Source: Gemmatimonadota bacterium (GTDB lineage Bacteria > Gemmatimonadota > Gemmatimonadetes > Longimicrobiales > Gaopeijiaceae). Taken from it: 40,156 bases of DNA. Under the pieces are notes generated by a model, which worked only from the letters and a program-made list of their open reading frames with translations, searched no databases and was not told the DNA's origin. Numbering within the stretch: the first letter of the stretch is position 1; every line of letters begins with the position of its first letter. The translations under genes were made by a program, and so were the position numbers. The DNA is taken from positions 1 through 40,156 of the forward strand of contig VXQO01000106.1 of the NCBI GenBank assembly GCA_009838975.1, given 5' to 3'. Positions 32,147 to 39,901 of the stretch are shown one piece after another.

Positions 32147-33358
32147 TCAGTCCCGCGGCGATCCTTCCAGCAGTCCTTCCAGCGGCTCCTCCCGGGCCCC
32201 GTTCTCGTCGCACACCGCGAACGCCGATTCGGCCGATCCGTACATTGCGACGCCAGCGTAGTCGCCCGCCTTGTTGAGGATGAAGAAGCGCAGGTCGAAG
32301 CCGGGCAGACCGCGCGAGTTCTGCAGCCGGGCTTCGACCGTGTTGTCGCGGACGCGCCGCAGCACGGCCATGCCGGCGTCCCTGGGCGACATGCCCTGCC
32401 GCATGAACTCGACGATCATGGCGCAGCTCAGGTTGTAGAGGTTGGCCTCGCCGCGGCCGGTCGAGCCCGCCGCGCCAACATCGTTGTCGACGTACTGGCC
32501 CGCGCCCAGGATCGGGGAGTCCCCCGCCCTGCCCGGGATCTTCCACGAGAGGCCGCTGGTGGTGGTCACGCCGCAGATGTCGCCGTCGGGGGAGACGGCT
32601 TCGAGGCTGGTCGTGCCCCAGAACGAGTCCGGATCGATGAGGCCGTCGTCGACCATCGAGAGACCGGCCGCCAGCGCGGCGTCGTGGAAGCGGCGCATGC
32701 GGGCGGGCGCGTCCTGGCCGGGGCGTTCCCTGCCACGCAGCCGCTCTTCCGGATCGAGCCAGTGACCGGGGTCGACGCGGCGGCGCCATTCCAGCCAGAG
32801 CGTGCGGGAGGCTTCCGTGTTGAGGTCGTCGTGGATCTCGAAGCCGAGTGCCCGCGCGAACTCCTGCGCCCCCTTGCCCACGATCAGGTGGTGGTCGGTG
32901 AGCTCGGCGACCGCCTTCGCGACGAGCGACGGGGTCTTCACGCCCTCGAGACCCGCCACTCCGCCCGCCCACTTGCGCGGCCCGTGCATCAGGCAGGCGT
33001 CGAGCTGGACCACGCCGTCGGCGTTGGGCAGGCCCCCGTACCCGATCCCGCGCTCCTCGGGGTCCTGTTCCGGGATGTTCACGCCGGCGACGCACGCATC
33101 CAGGATGTCCTCCCCCTCGGTGATGCCGCGGAATGCGCGCTCGATCGCGCTTTCGGGACCGCCGTTGCGGAACCGGATCGAGGACACGTCCGCGACGAGG
33201 ACGGGCCGGGTGGCACGGGTGTGGATGGCGGGCGCGCCGGGCGGGCCGGGTCGCGTGGCCGGGCCCGCTGCGTCGGCCCTGGTTGGTGTCGCCAGCACGG
33301 GGACGCTGCCGACGGCGGCGCCCGCCGCGGCGGTCTTCACAAAGTCGCGTCGTTTCAT
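32147..33358 (-). CDS. N4-(beta-N-acetylglucosaminyl)-L-asparaginase family, Tat-exported
   Basis: A 403-residue Ntn-hydrolase of the glycosylasparaginase family. It starts with a twin-arginine signal (MKRRDFVKTAAAG). The precursor would cleave itself before a Thr in FWGTTS (about residue 245), giving alpha and beta chains with that Thr as nucleophile. Substrate-binding loops are conserved: WKIPGRAGDSPI and DNDVGAAGSTGRGE. It would release aspartate from N4-glycosylated asparagine or act as a peptidase on isoAsp/Asn derivatives in the periplasm. The start at 33358 is preferred over an upstream frame to 33463 because the Tat motif begins there. Confidence 0.87.
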   Translation of the reverse strand: MKRRDFVKTAAAGAAVGSVPVLATPTRADAAGPATRPGPPGAPAIHTRATRPVLVADVSSIRFRNGGPESAIERAFRGITEGEDILDACVAGVNIPEQDPEERGIGYGGLPNADGVVQLDACLMHGPRKWAGGVAGLEGVKTPSLVAKAVAELTDHHLIVGKGAQEFARALGFEIHDDLNTEASRTLWLEWRRRVDPGHWLDPEERLRGRERPGQDAPARMRRFHDAALAAGLSMVDDGLIDPDSFWGTTSLEAVSPDGDICGVTTTSGLSWKIPGRAGDSPILGAGQYVDNDVGAAGSTGRGEANLYNLSCAMIVEFMRQGMSPRDAGMAVLRRVRDNTVEARLQNSRGLPGFDLRFFILNKAGDYAGVAMYGSAESAFAVCDENGAREEPLEGLLEGSPRD

Positions 33359-33492
33359 GGGATACTCCGAAGTGGTGGGGACCCAAGCGCGGCTCGGCCG
33401 GGCAGGCCCGGGCCCCGCGAGAACGGACATTGTAGAATGGCTGCGCCATGACCGTCCTGCCACTCACCCATCGGCATGGGGCAAGCCTGGCG
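33359..33492. other. intergenic spacer, nothing seen
   Basis: These 134 bases separate two same-direction genes. I see no palindrome, terminator or small gene. It probably contains the asparaginase promoter and leader. Confidence 0.4.
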
Positions 33493-34428
33493 TCAGCCCC
33501 CCGCCAGCCAGCGGTACACCGCCCCCACGTTCATCGGGAACCAGGCCTCGTACTGGCCCCAGTGGGCGTAGTCGTCCAGGCGCACCTGGGCCATAGCCTC
33601 GTCCTCGGACAGCCCCTCGTCCACCGCCGTCTGGACGGCGTCGCGCAGATCCGCGTAGTAGGCGAGCTGGCGCTCGATCGTCCCTCGGTCGCCCACCGCG
33701 CCGTGGCCGAAGACCACAGTCTCGAACGGAAGCTCCATAAGCCTGTCCAGCGCCACGTAGAGCTCGTCGAAGTGCCAACCGGGGAGGTCCCTGTAGCCGA
33801 CCCGGTCGTTGCTGACGAAATCGACCGCGAAGAGAACGCCCGCATCGGGAACGAGCGCCACCAGCAGGTTGTCGGTGTGGCTCGGTCCCAGGTAGTGCAG
33901 CTCGATCGCGCGCCCGCCGAACCGCAGGGTCAGGTTGTCCGCGAAGGTGAGGTCGGGGGGCGGCAGGTCGGGGTCGCCGCCCGCCGTGATGATGGGGAAG
34001 GCGTTCTCCTGCGCGATGATCGGAATGTCGGCGCCGAACGCCTGCCGCAGCACGGGGGCTCCCGTGGCGTGGTCGGCGTCGCTGTGGCTGTAGACGATGG
34101 CCGCGAGCGGTTTGTCCGGGGCCGCCGAGCGAATGGCGATCGCCAGCACGGCCGCCGCCTCCAGGGAGATGGGGTCGAAAGCCACGACGCCCCCGTCCGT
34201 GTCCACGAAGAACGCGTTGTGTGAACCGGCGTTGAACTGGTAGACGCCCTCGGCGACCTCGGTGTGGGAGATCTCGATGCCCTCGTCAGGCGCGGCGGCG
34301 TCGGCCGGATCGTCGGCTGGGGCGGCGCAGGCGAGGGGGGTGGCCAGCGCCAGGACGGCTGCGGGGAGCAGTGGGCGGATGGGAAGCCGGGAGCGGGTGG
34401 GAGCCAGGATAGGGATCGTCCGGATCAT
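33493..34428 (-). CDS. exported MBL-fold metallo-hydrolase
   Basis: A 311-residue exported hydrolase with a lipoprotein-like signal (LATPLAC near residue 30). The metallo-beta-lactamase fold is shown by VYQFNAGSHNAFFVDTDGGVVAFDP, the motif HSDADH, GPSHTDN, the bridging Asp in LFAVDFV and the final His in VFGHG. In the usual HxHxDH motif the second His is Asp here (HSDADH), so metal 1 may be bound differently. The substrate is unknown. A start at 34428 gives a normal signal peptide; an upstream in-frame extension to 34494 does not. Confidence 0.82.
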   Translation of the reverse strand: MIRTIPILAPTRSRLPIRPLLPAAVLALATPLACAAPADDPADAAAPDEGIEISHTEVAEGVYQFNAGSHNAFFVDTDGGVVAFDPISLEAAAVLAIAIRSAAPDKPLAAIVYSHSDADHATGAPVLRQAFGADIPIIAQENAFPIITAGGDPDLPPPDLTFADNLTLRFGGRAIELHYLGPSHTDNLLVALVPDAGVLFAVDFVSNDRVGYRDLPGWHFDELYVALDRLMELPFETVVFGHGAVGDRGTIERQLAYYADLRDAVQTAVDEGLSEDEAMAQVRLDDYAHWGQYEAWFPMNVGAVYRWLAGG

Positions 34429-34504
34429 AGGGACCTCGTCTTGCGGTCGTGTGGGCCGGGGGCCAGGCGTGGACGCTAGCACCGGGCCCGCCAAGCCGGC
34501 AATT

Positions 34505-35539
34505 CTACCCCAGCAGCGTCTCTACATGGGTGGCCGCGGCGAGGGCGGTGCCGTCGAGGTTGTATCCGCCCTCCAACAAGGACACCAGACGTCCTTCGCA
34601 ACAGCTGTCGGCGTAGTCCATTGCGATGCGGGTCATCTGGCGGAAGGCGTCGTCGGTGAGAGCGAAGCAGCCCAGCAGATCGTCGCGGCGGCTGTCGAAG
34701 CCCGCGGAAACCAGCACGAAGTCGGGGTTGAACGCGGCCACGGCGGGCGAAAGCGCGGTGTCCCAATGGCGGAGCATGTCGGCGTCGGTGGCGCCGCAGT
34801 CGAGGTGTGCGTTGATGTTGAGGCCGGTGGCGTCGCCCTCGCCGGTAAGCGACGGGTCGCCGGTGCCGGGGTAGGCGTTCCAGTCGTGCGCGGAGAAGAA
34901 CAGGACGGTCGGATCGGCGTAGAAGGCGTTCTGGGTGGCGTTGCCGTGGTGGTAGTCCCAGTCGATGATGACGACTCGCTCGTACCCGTGCACGTCCTGC
35001 GCATAACGGGCGGCGATCGCGGCGTTGGAGTAGTAGCAGAAGCCCTCCTCGGCGCCGGTGTTGTTCGCATGGTGGCCCGGTGGGCGGATCGCGCAGAAGG
35101 CGTTGCGCACGGTGCCGTCGGCGACGGCGTCGACGGCGGTGAGGGCACCGGACACCGCGAGTTCGGCGACGCGGGACGTGACCCCGAGTTGGCGGACCGA
35201 GTCGACGTGCTCTCCGGTGTGGTGGGCGCGGATGCGGTCGAGCGGGTCGGCTTGTGGGGACAGAGGCACCGTGGCTGCGATGAGGCCACGGGCTTCGAGT
35301 TCCGCGCGCATCCGGACCAGGCGCTCGGGGACCTCGGGCGGTCGGGTGCCGTTCGAGCGGATGAGGACGTGATCGAGGTAGCGCGCGTCGGTGAGGAGGG
35401 CGGTTCCCGTGGCCGGGGTGCTCGAGGGCACGGGCCTGTGCAGGACGGGTGCGGGCCTGGGCAGGGTGAGCGCGGGGCCGGGCACGGCGGTGGCCGCGGC
35501 GCCCAGTGCGGCGGTCTTCAGGAAGTCGCGTCTTTGCAT
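34505..35539 (-). CDS. Tat-exported histone deacetylase family amidohydrolase
   Basis: A 344-residue protein with a Tat signal (MQRRDFLKTAALG). The deacetylase fold is clear: the HHTGEHVDSV segment, RPPGHHA, IIDWDYHHGNATQ carrying the zinc Asp and His, SAGFDSRRDD with the second zinc Asp, and LEGGYNL. Bacterial relatives (acetylpolyamine amidohydrolases, HDAH) remove acetyl groups from polyamines or small amines. An exported form is notable because this window also encodes a polyamine-type importer (3280-7525). A link between the two is speculative. Confidence 0.87.
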   Translation of the reverse strand: MQRRDFLKTAALGAAATAVPGPALTLPRPAPVLHRPVPSSTPATGTALLTDARYLDHVLIRSNGTRPPEVPERLVRMRAELEARGLIAATVPLSPQADPLDRIRAHHTGEHVDSVRQLGVTSRVAELAVSGALTAVDAVADGTVRNAFCAIRPPGHHANNTGAEEGFCYYSNAAIAARYAQDVHGYERVVIIDWDYHHGNATQNAFYADPTVLFFSAHDWNAYPGTGDPSLTGEGDATGLNINAHLDCGATDADMLRHWDTALSPAVAAFNPDFVLVSAGFDSRRDDLLGCFALTDDAFRQMTRIAMDYADSCCEGRLVSLLEGGYNLDGTALAAATHVETLLG

Positions 35540-35630
35540 GGCTTGTTCACTCCTGACGGGAAACCGTTTCGGAATTGCCTCGCATCGAAGAGTATTCGAC
35601 AACTCAATCGCCCGCACGAAGGTGAGGAAG

Positions 35631-35996
35631 ATGACAACTGCCAGGACGTATCGACTCGCGGTCGCAGCATCGCTTCTGACAGCGTTGCTGCTGGTGTGGA
35701 TTATCGGTGCCGTGGGCCTGATCGGCGTTGAGGGCGATCCGTTCGACCGGCTCTACGGCGGGGTGCTGGCGGTCGGAAGCGCCGGGGCGTTGATCGCCCG
35801 TTTCCGACCGCGGGGAATGGCGCGCGCAATGATCGCTACCGCGCTCGCTCAGATGCTGGTCACCGTGATCGCGCTGATTGTCGGGAAGCAACACGTGCCG
35901 GTGAGCTCCGTGCCCGAGATCGTGCTGCTGAACGGGTTCTACGTGGCGCTGTGGATTGGATCGGCGTGGCTGTTCCGGAAAGCCGCGAGGGGATGA
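35631..35996 (+). CDS. small four-helix membrane protein
   Basis: A 121-residue protein with four predicted membrane helices (about 9-29, 41-57, 67-86, 95-115). The start is the ATG at 35631, which follows GGTGAGG by about 5 bases. Small proteins of this size and topology occur beside many different enzymes and no function can be given. Its stop overlaps the ATG of the P-loop protein (ATGA), so the two genes are co-expressed. Confidence 0.65.
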   Translation: MTTARTYRLAVAASLLTALLLVWIIGAVGLIGVEGDPFDRLYGGVLAVGSAGALIARFRPRGMARAMIATALAQMLVTVIALIVGKQHVPVSSVPEIVLLNGFYVALWIGSAWLFRKAARG

Positions 35997-36589
35997 GACG
36001 AGCTGCGCAGGTCGGCAATCGAATTCACGTCATCGGCAACAGTTCATCGGGCAAGAGCACGCTTGCTGCGCGGTTGGCGGGTGCGCTCGATGCGCCGCTC
36101 GTTGAACTCGACGCCATCAATTGGCAGCCGGGCTGGGTCGGTCTCAACGCAACGGATCCCAGGGAGCTCAAGCGCCGAATCCGCGAGGCGACGCGTGGGG
36201 AGCGCTGGGTGGTTGCGGGTTCCTACACGCGCATCTCCCAGGAGATCTTCTGGCCGCGCCTCGATACCGTGGTTTGGCTCGACCTGCCGTTGCCGCTCGT
36301 GGTATGGCGCTTCCTCCGGCGAACGTGGAAGCGGTGGCGATCCGGGGAACTCATCTGGGGAACCAACCAGGAGCGCTTCTGGCCCCATTTCATGATCTGG
36401 CGAGGACACGATTCACTGCTCGTTTGGATCATCACCCAGCATGGACGGAAGCGGCGCGACATGGTCGCGTACCGGTCCGATCCACGCTGGGCGCACATCC
36501 GGTTTGTGCGCCTGAGGTCGGCACGTGAAGTGGAGGAGTTTGCGGGATTGTTCACAACGGCGGCGGGGCCTGCCGGTGCTCGTCCCTGA
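35993..36589 (+). CDS. P-loop kinase-like protein (adenylate-kinase/topology-modulation family)
   Basis: A 198-residue cytoplasmic protein with Walker A GNSSSGKST (15-23) close to the N-terminus, a substrate-region ELDAINWQPGW (about 38-48), WVVAGSYT and VWLDLPLPLVVWR. It then has the Arg-rich lid-like stretch. This is the plan of the FlaR/topology-modulation and small-molecule kinases that lack a known substrate. The start overlaps the membrane-protein stop. The 3' end overlaps the convergent VapC gene by 38 bases. Confidence 0.78.
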   Translation: MRRAAQVGNRIHVIGNSSSGKSTLAARLAGALDAPLVELDAINWQPGWVGLNATDPRELKRRIREATRGERWVVAGSYTRISQEIFWPRLDTVVWLDLPLPLVVWRFLRRTWKRWRSGELIWGTNQERFWPHFMIWRGHDSLLVWIITQHGRKRRDMVAYRSDPRWAHIRFVRLRSAREVEEFAGLFTTAAGPAGARP

Positions 36590-36974
36590 GCCGAAGCCAT
36601 GCGATCCCGTCCACATGCTCGAAGTGGCGGTCGGCCGACACCAGATCGGCACCCGTCTCCATGACGTGGGCGGCGATCCAGATATCGTTCGTGGGGATGG
36701 GGCGGCCCTTCGCGCGCAGCGTGGCCGCGATCCTCGAGTACCGATCGGCGGTGGTCTCTCCGACCCGCACGACAGAAACGTACGGATTGTCGAGGAAAGC
36801 GCGCATCTGACGGGCGTTGCGCTCGTAGCGCGACCCGTGCCGGAATCCATACAGAAGCTCCCCGAGGACAACCGTCGATAGCAGAACCTCTTCGGAGCCC
36901 CGCACGATCCGGCCAACCTGCTCCCGCCCCCGCATGAGCTGTGCGTACGCGTTCGAGTCGAGCAGCACCCTCAT
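36552..36974 (-). CDS. vapC: PIN-domain toxin (VapC/FitB-type)
   Basis: A 140-residue ribonuclease toxin of a type II toxin-antitoxin pair. All four acidic PIN residues are visible: Asp in LLDSNAY (residue 6), Glu in VVLGELLYG (about 44), Asp in IPTNDIW (about 98) and Asp in VSADRHF (about 116). Such enzymes cleave tRNA or rRNA when the antitoxin is degraded. The gene begins with an ATGA overlap on the stop of the antitoxin gene. Its 3' end overlaps the convergent kinase gene by 38 bases. Confidence 0.88.
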   Translation of the reverse strand: MRVLLDSNAYAQLMRGREQVGRIVRGSEEVLLSTVVLGELLYGFRHGSRYERNARQMRAFLDNPYVSVVRVGETTADRYSRIAATLRAKGRPIPTNDIWIAAHVMETGADLVSADRHFEHVDGIAWLRLRDEHRQAPPPL

Positions 36975-37231
36975 TCCCACAGTCCCTCGTCGATGGTCTC
37001 GAAGTCCCGCAACGCCCGCTCGATCTCTTCCCCTTCCTCGGAGCTCCATGTGCCGATGAGGTGGTCCAGCGACGAACCGACCCTATCGGTCCCCTGTCCA
37101 CCTTCCAGCCCTGCCCCTCGACGCAGCAGCTTCACGGCGGCCCGGTTGAGCGAGGTCCCGTCGCGGTTGGCAAGCCGCTGAATCGTCCGGGTCAACTCGT
37201 CCCCCAGGCCTCGAATAGTGAGTTGTTTCAT
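36971..37231 (-). CDS. vapB: ribbon-helix-helix antitoxin (VapB/FitA-type)
   Basis: An 86-residue DNA-binding antitoxin. The N-terminal MKQLTIRGLGDELTRTIQRLA with GTSLNRAAVKLL forms the ribbon-helix-helix; the FitA-like pattern is typical. The C-terminal half is acidic (SSEEGEEIERAL, DFETIDEGLWE) and would wrap and inhibit VapC. It should repress its own operon by binding the repeats at 37246-37274. Confidence 0.87.
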   Translation of the reverse strand: MKQLTIRGLGDELTRTIQRLANRDGTSLNRAAVKLLRRGAGLEGGQGTDRVGSSLDHLIGTWSSEEGEEIERALRDFETIDEGLWE

Positions 37232-37245
37232 CTTCTGCCTCTGTG

Positions 37246-37274
37246 TGAGTCACATGATGACTCATAATGATTCA
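37246..37274. promoter_or_regulatory. vapBC operator with three half-sites
   Basis: TGAGTCA (37246-37252) and TGACTCA (37258-37264) are exact reverse complements separated by five bases. TGATTCA (37268-37274) is a third copy with one change. The cluster begins 14 bases upstream of the vapB ATG at 37231. Such spaced half-sites are typical for ribbon-helix-helix autoregulation. Confidence 0.65.
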
Positions 37275-37283
37275 CTCTAGGAG

Positions 37284-37484
37284 TTGCCTGCCCGATCGTC
37301 AAGCCGGCCAGGAAAGCGGCCCCGGGAGGCTGGTCAAGTCCCCCCAGGCACCCGGTTGCCCCCGAGACCGGATCTGAACATCTTCCTCACCATGATCAAC
37401 GCATCGCACTCCGGATCGTTCGCCACCCGCGGAGCGACCTGCACCTGTACCTGTACGAGCTTCCCCTGGATCCGGGTGTGCTGA
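37284..37484 (+). CDS. Thr/Cys-repeat small peptide gene, candidate RiPP precursor
   Basis: A small gene ending at TGA 37484. The likely start is ATG 37392 (30 residues), TTG 37284 (66 residues) or TTG 37356 (42 residues). The C-terminal part, the same in all, is RGATCTCTCTSFPWIRVC: alternating Thr-Cys-Thr-Cys-Thr-Cys-Thr, then aromatic Phe-Pro-Trp, ending in Cys. An N-terminal leader-like part contains PDLNIFLTMINASHSG. It is followed by a strong terminator and then an ATP-grasp ligase. I infer a ribosomally made peptide modified by the ligase. A Cys/Thr-sensing leader peptide is the alternative. No homologue is recalled. Confidence 0.5.
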   Translation: MPARSSSRPGKRPREAGQVPPGTRLPPRPDLNIFLTMINASHSGSFATRGATCTCTCTSFPWIRVC

Positions 37485-37515
37485 TGCGCTGAGTTCAAAG
37501 CCCAAGCCGATTCCG

Positions 37516-37552
37516 AGCCGCCCGGGTCACCGCGATCCGGGCGGCTTTTTTT
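37516..37552 (+). terminator. strong intrinsic terminator
   Basis: Stem AGCCGCCCGG (37516-37525) pairs perfectly with CCGGGCGGCT (37537-37546), ten base pairs around an 11-base loop, and is followed by seven T residues (37546-37552). It lies 32 bases after the peptide stop and 57 bases before the ATP-grasp ATG. It would end most peptide transcripts and let limited read-through reach the ligase, as in many peptide clusters. Confidence 0.88.
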
Positions 37553-37608
37553 GCACCCGGGCTTGGCCCCCCCCCGTTCGAGCCCACTGACACGATAGAG
37601 AGAAAAAG

Positions 37609-38601
37609 ATGATCGACCCTGTTCCAGCACCGACCAACATTCTGTACGAGAACCCCACCTGGATCCCGCCCCTGCAGGAAGCCCTGCGTACGGAGGGATT
37701 CCAGGTCCGATTGCTGCACGTCAACGAGGGGAGCATCGACCCCGCGACACCTCCCCCCAACGGCATCTGGATCAACCGCATCAGCCCCTCGTCACACACC
37801 CGGGGCCACGCCCACACCGTGGAACTCGCCCGCCAGTTCCTCTACTGGCTCGAGTCCCACGGCCGCCGCGTTGTCAACGGCCTGCCGGCCTTCGAACTGG
37901 AGATGAGCAAGCTCCGCCAGGACCTCGTCCTCCGGCGCCACGGCATCCGGACACCGCGCACGGTGCTGGCGGTTGGCAAAAAGCACCTGCTCGAAGCCGC
38001 CGCAACCTTCGACGGACCGTTCATCACCAAGCACGATCAGGGCGGCAAGGGCCTGGGCATCCAACTCTTCCACAACCCCGGGGAACTCGAGGCACACCTC
38101 GACACCGTGGATTTCGACACCGGACCGGGCGCCAGGATGATTCTCCAGCAGTACGTCCGCGCCCCCGAACCCTTCATCACGAGGGTCGAGATCGTCGGCG
38201 GCCGCTTCGTCCTGGCCATGCGGAGTTCCACGGCCGAGGGGTTCGAACTCTGCCCCTCGGATGTCTGCAACCCGATGCTCCCGAGCCCCGGCACCAACGG
38301 CAGCCCCCGGATCGGCGCGGCCGGCCTCTTCAGCCCGTCACCGATCACCGCCGCCGACCCGCTGGTCCAGCAGTACATCCGCCTCTGCAACGTGGAAGGC
38401 ATCGAGATCGCCGGGATCGAGTTCGTGGAGGACGCGCGCGGCAACCGCTACACCTACGACATCAACGGGACGACGAACTACAATCAGACCCTGGGCGCTC
38501 AGATCGGCGTCGACGGGATGCGCGAGGTGGCCAGGTATGTACGGCGGGCGGCAAGCGCCGGGGCGTTGGTGCGCCGCAGACCACGGCGCATCGCGTGCTG
38601 A
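37609..38601 (+). CDS. ATP-grasp ligase, RimK-like
   Basis: A 330-residue cytoplasmic ligase of the ATP-grasp (RimK/glutathione-synthase-like) group. An N-terminal pre-ATP-grasp domain contains ENPTWIPPLQEALR (14-27) and GIWINRISPSSHTRGH (52-67). The ATP-binding lobe starts near TKHDQGGKGLG (140-150), with a Gly-rich loop DQGGKGLG. Metal-binding residues lie at EFVED (271-275) and DINGTTNYN (284-292). The tail is very basic (RRRPRR, 323-327). RimK-like enzymes join amino acids or form amide/ester links in peptides. The Thr/Cys peptide gene just upstream is the natural candidate substrate (inference). The start at 37609 follows a purine-rich GAGAGAAAAAG. Confidence 0.82.
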   Translation: MIDPVPAPTNILYENPTWIPPLQEALRTEGFQVRLLHVNEGSIDPATPPPNGIWINRISPSSHTRGHAHTVELARQFLYWLESHGRRVVNGLPAFELEMSKLRQDLVLRRHGIRTPRTVLAVGKKHLLEAAATFDGPFITKHDQGGKGLGIQLFHNPGELEAHLDTVDFDTGPGARMILQQYVRAPEPFITRVEIVGGRFVLAMRSSTAEGFELCPSDVCNPMLPSPGTNGSPRIGAAGLFSPSPITAADPLVQQYIRLCNVEGIEIAGIEFVEDARGNRYTYDINGTTNYNQTLGAQIGVDGMREVARYVRRAASAGALVRRRPRRIAC

Positions 38602-38634
38602 ACCCGGGCGGGCACGGGATGCGCCTGCAGTGCC

Positions 38635-38640
38635 GGAGGA
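38635..38640 (+). promoter_or_regulatory. ribosome binding site for the lipoprotein gene at 38649
   Basis: GGAGGA precedes the ATG at 38649 by eight bases, and sets the start at the lipoprotein signal peptide rather than at upstream in-frame codons such as 38595. Confidence 0.6.
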
Positions 38641-38648
38641 GGACTTCA

Positions 38649-39431
38649 ATGTACACAAGACGCTCTGCTCTCTCGGTGCTGCCGAACCTGGCCCTCGCCG
38701 GCTGCGGCCTCTTCGCCCCCGACTACCTCGAGACGCGCGAGGTCACCGTCGGTCCCACCCTGGCCAGGTGTTACGGAGTGGGCCTGCAGTCATGCATGGT
38801 GGTCGACGGCGAGTTCTTCTACGACGGAATCGAGGGGTTCACCTACGAGCCCGGGTACGACTATCGCCTCCGCGTCGGCAAGTACGATCCCTGGGGTGGC
38901 GGCGAGCCGCCGCAGGACGCCGGCCGGTACGCGTACCGTCTGCTGGAGCAGCTGGAGAAGACACCCGCACCGTCCACGCCCGCGACCCTTTCGCTGGCAC
39001 CGACGCGGGTCACATGCATCCGCGGTGCCGACTTCTGCCTTGTGCTGGACGGCAAGCTCTACGACGACATGATCACCAGCTTCGAGTTCGAGCCCGGGGA
39101 TCACTACGTCCTCGACGCAAACAGGTATCGCGACGGCCGATACGTGCTTCGCGAGGTATCCGCGAGAACCAGGGCGACGGGTACGGAGGAAGAGATCACC
39201 GTCGATCGTCACCGGGTGCTGTGCGACGACGGCCATCCCGGCTACTGCAAGGTCGTGAACGGCGCTCCCTACCGCGGCGAGATTGTCGGCTTCCAGCCCC
39301 GGCACGAAGACAACTACCGCCTTCGCGTCGAGCGGTTCGCCATGTTCCCTGAACGGGTGACCGGAGCTCCGTACATTCCGACCTACGGGTATCGGTGGCT
39401 GGAGACGCTGGAGCGGACGCCGGGCGGCTGA
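38649..39431 (+). CDS. lipoprotein with three DUF4377-like repeats
   Basis: A 260-residue lipoprotein (lipobox LALAGC, Cys 19). Three repeats of about 75 residues follow (about 28-104, 112-172, 182-256). Each begins with a strand, then a Cys pair 7-8 residues apart (C41/C49, C123/C130, C192/C200), then GEFFYDGIEGF or an equivalent, and G.DY.LRV. This is the DUF4377 pattern (C...C.......IEGF.YEPG). The Cys pairs may be disulfides. DUF4377 occurs in envelope lipoproteins and META-like proteins of unknown function. The gene starts 47 bases after the ATP-grasp stop on the same strand; a functional link is unproven. Confidence 0.68.
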   Translation: MYTRRSALSVLPNLALAGCGLFAPDYLETREVTVGPTLARCYGVGLQSCMVVDGEFFYDGIEGFTYEPGYDYRLRVGKYDPWGGGEPPQDAGRYAYRLLEQLEKTPAPSTPATLSLAPTRVTCIRGADFCLVLDGKLYDDMITSFEFEPGDHYVLDANRYRDGRYVLREVSARTRATGTEEEITVDRHRVLCDDGHPGYCKVVNGAPYRGEIVGFQPRHEDNYRLRVERFAMFPERVTGAPYIPTYGYRWLETLERTPGG

Positions 39432-39876
39432 GAATCGGGCCGGGCTCACCGTGTTCGTGGCTCCCGATCTGGTCCCCGGCACCCTGAACGAGGGATTCGC
39501 GCTATACCGCAGTCTCGAGTCCCCCTTCGAACGCGCCGTCTACATGATGTTCCTCGTCAGCGAGGTACACCCGTTCGCGGACGGCAACGGGCGACTCGCG
39601 CGCATAATGATGAACGCGGAACTCGTCGCCGGAGCGGAAGAGCGGATCGTCGTCCCGACCGTTTTCCGCAGCAACTATCTCGCGGCGTTGCGCGCGTTGT
39701 CCCGAACCGGGCGTCCCGATCCTCTGATCCGCGTCCTCGACTACGCGCAGCGCTGGACCCTGGCGCTCGACTGGAGCTCGCTCGAGGCGGCGGAACGCGA
39801 GTTGGAGCGCTGCAATGCATTCCTCGACTCCGACGAGGCGGAAGCGATGGGGAAGCGGTTGCGCATGCCGGGGTGA
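39430..39876 (+). pseudogene. truncated Fic family gene (C-terminal half)
   Basis: A frame starting at or before GTG 39451 and ending at 39876 encodes about 141 residues. They include the complete Fic motif HPFADGNGRLAR, preceded by FVAPDLVPGTLNEGF and followed by IVVPTVFRSNYLAALRALSR. In intact relatives this is the second half of a protein of about 350-400 residues. In-frame codons reading ENRAG upstream of the GTG overlap the stop of the lipoprotein gene, as if the family-like sequence extends past the start and was cut. The N-terminal half, with any inhibitory helix, is gone. It may be silent, or an unregulated Fic core could still be active. Confidence 0.62.
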
Positions 39877-39901
39877 GACCCCCGGAGAACGAAAACTCGG
39901 C

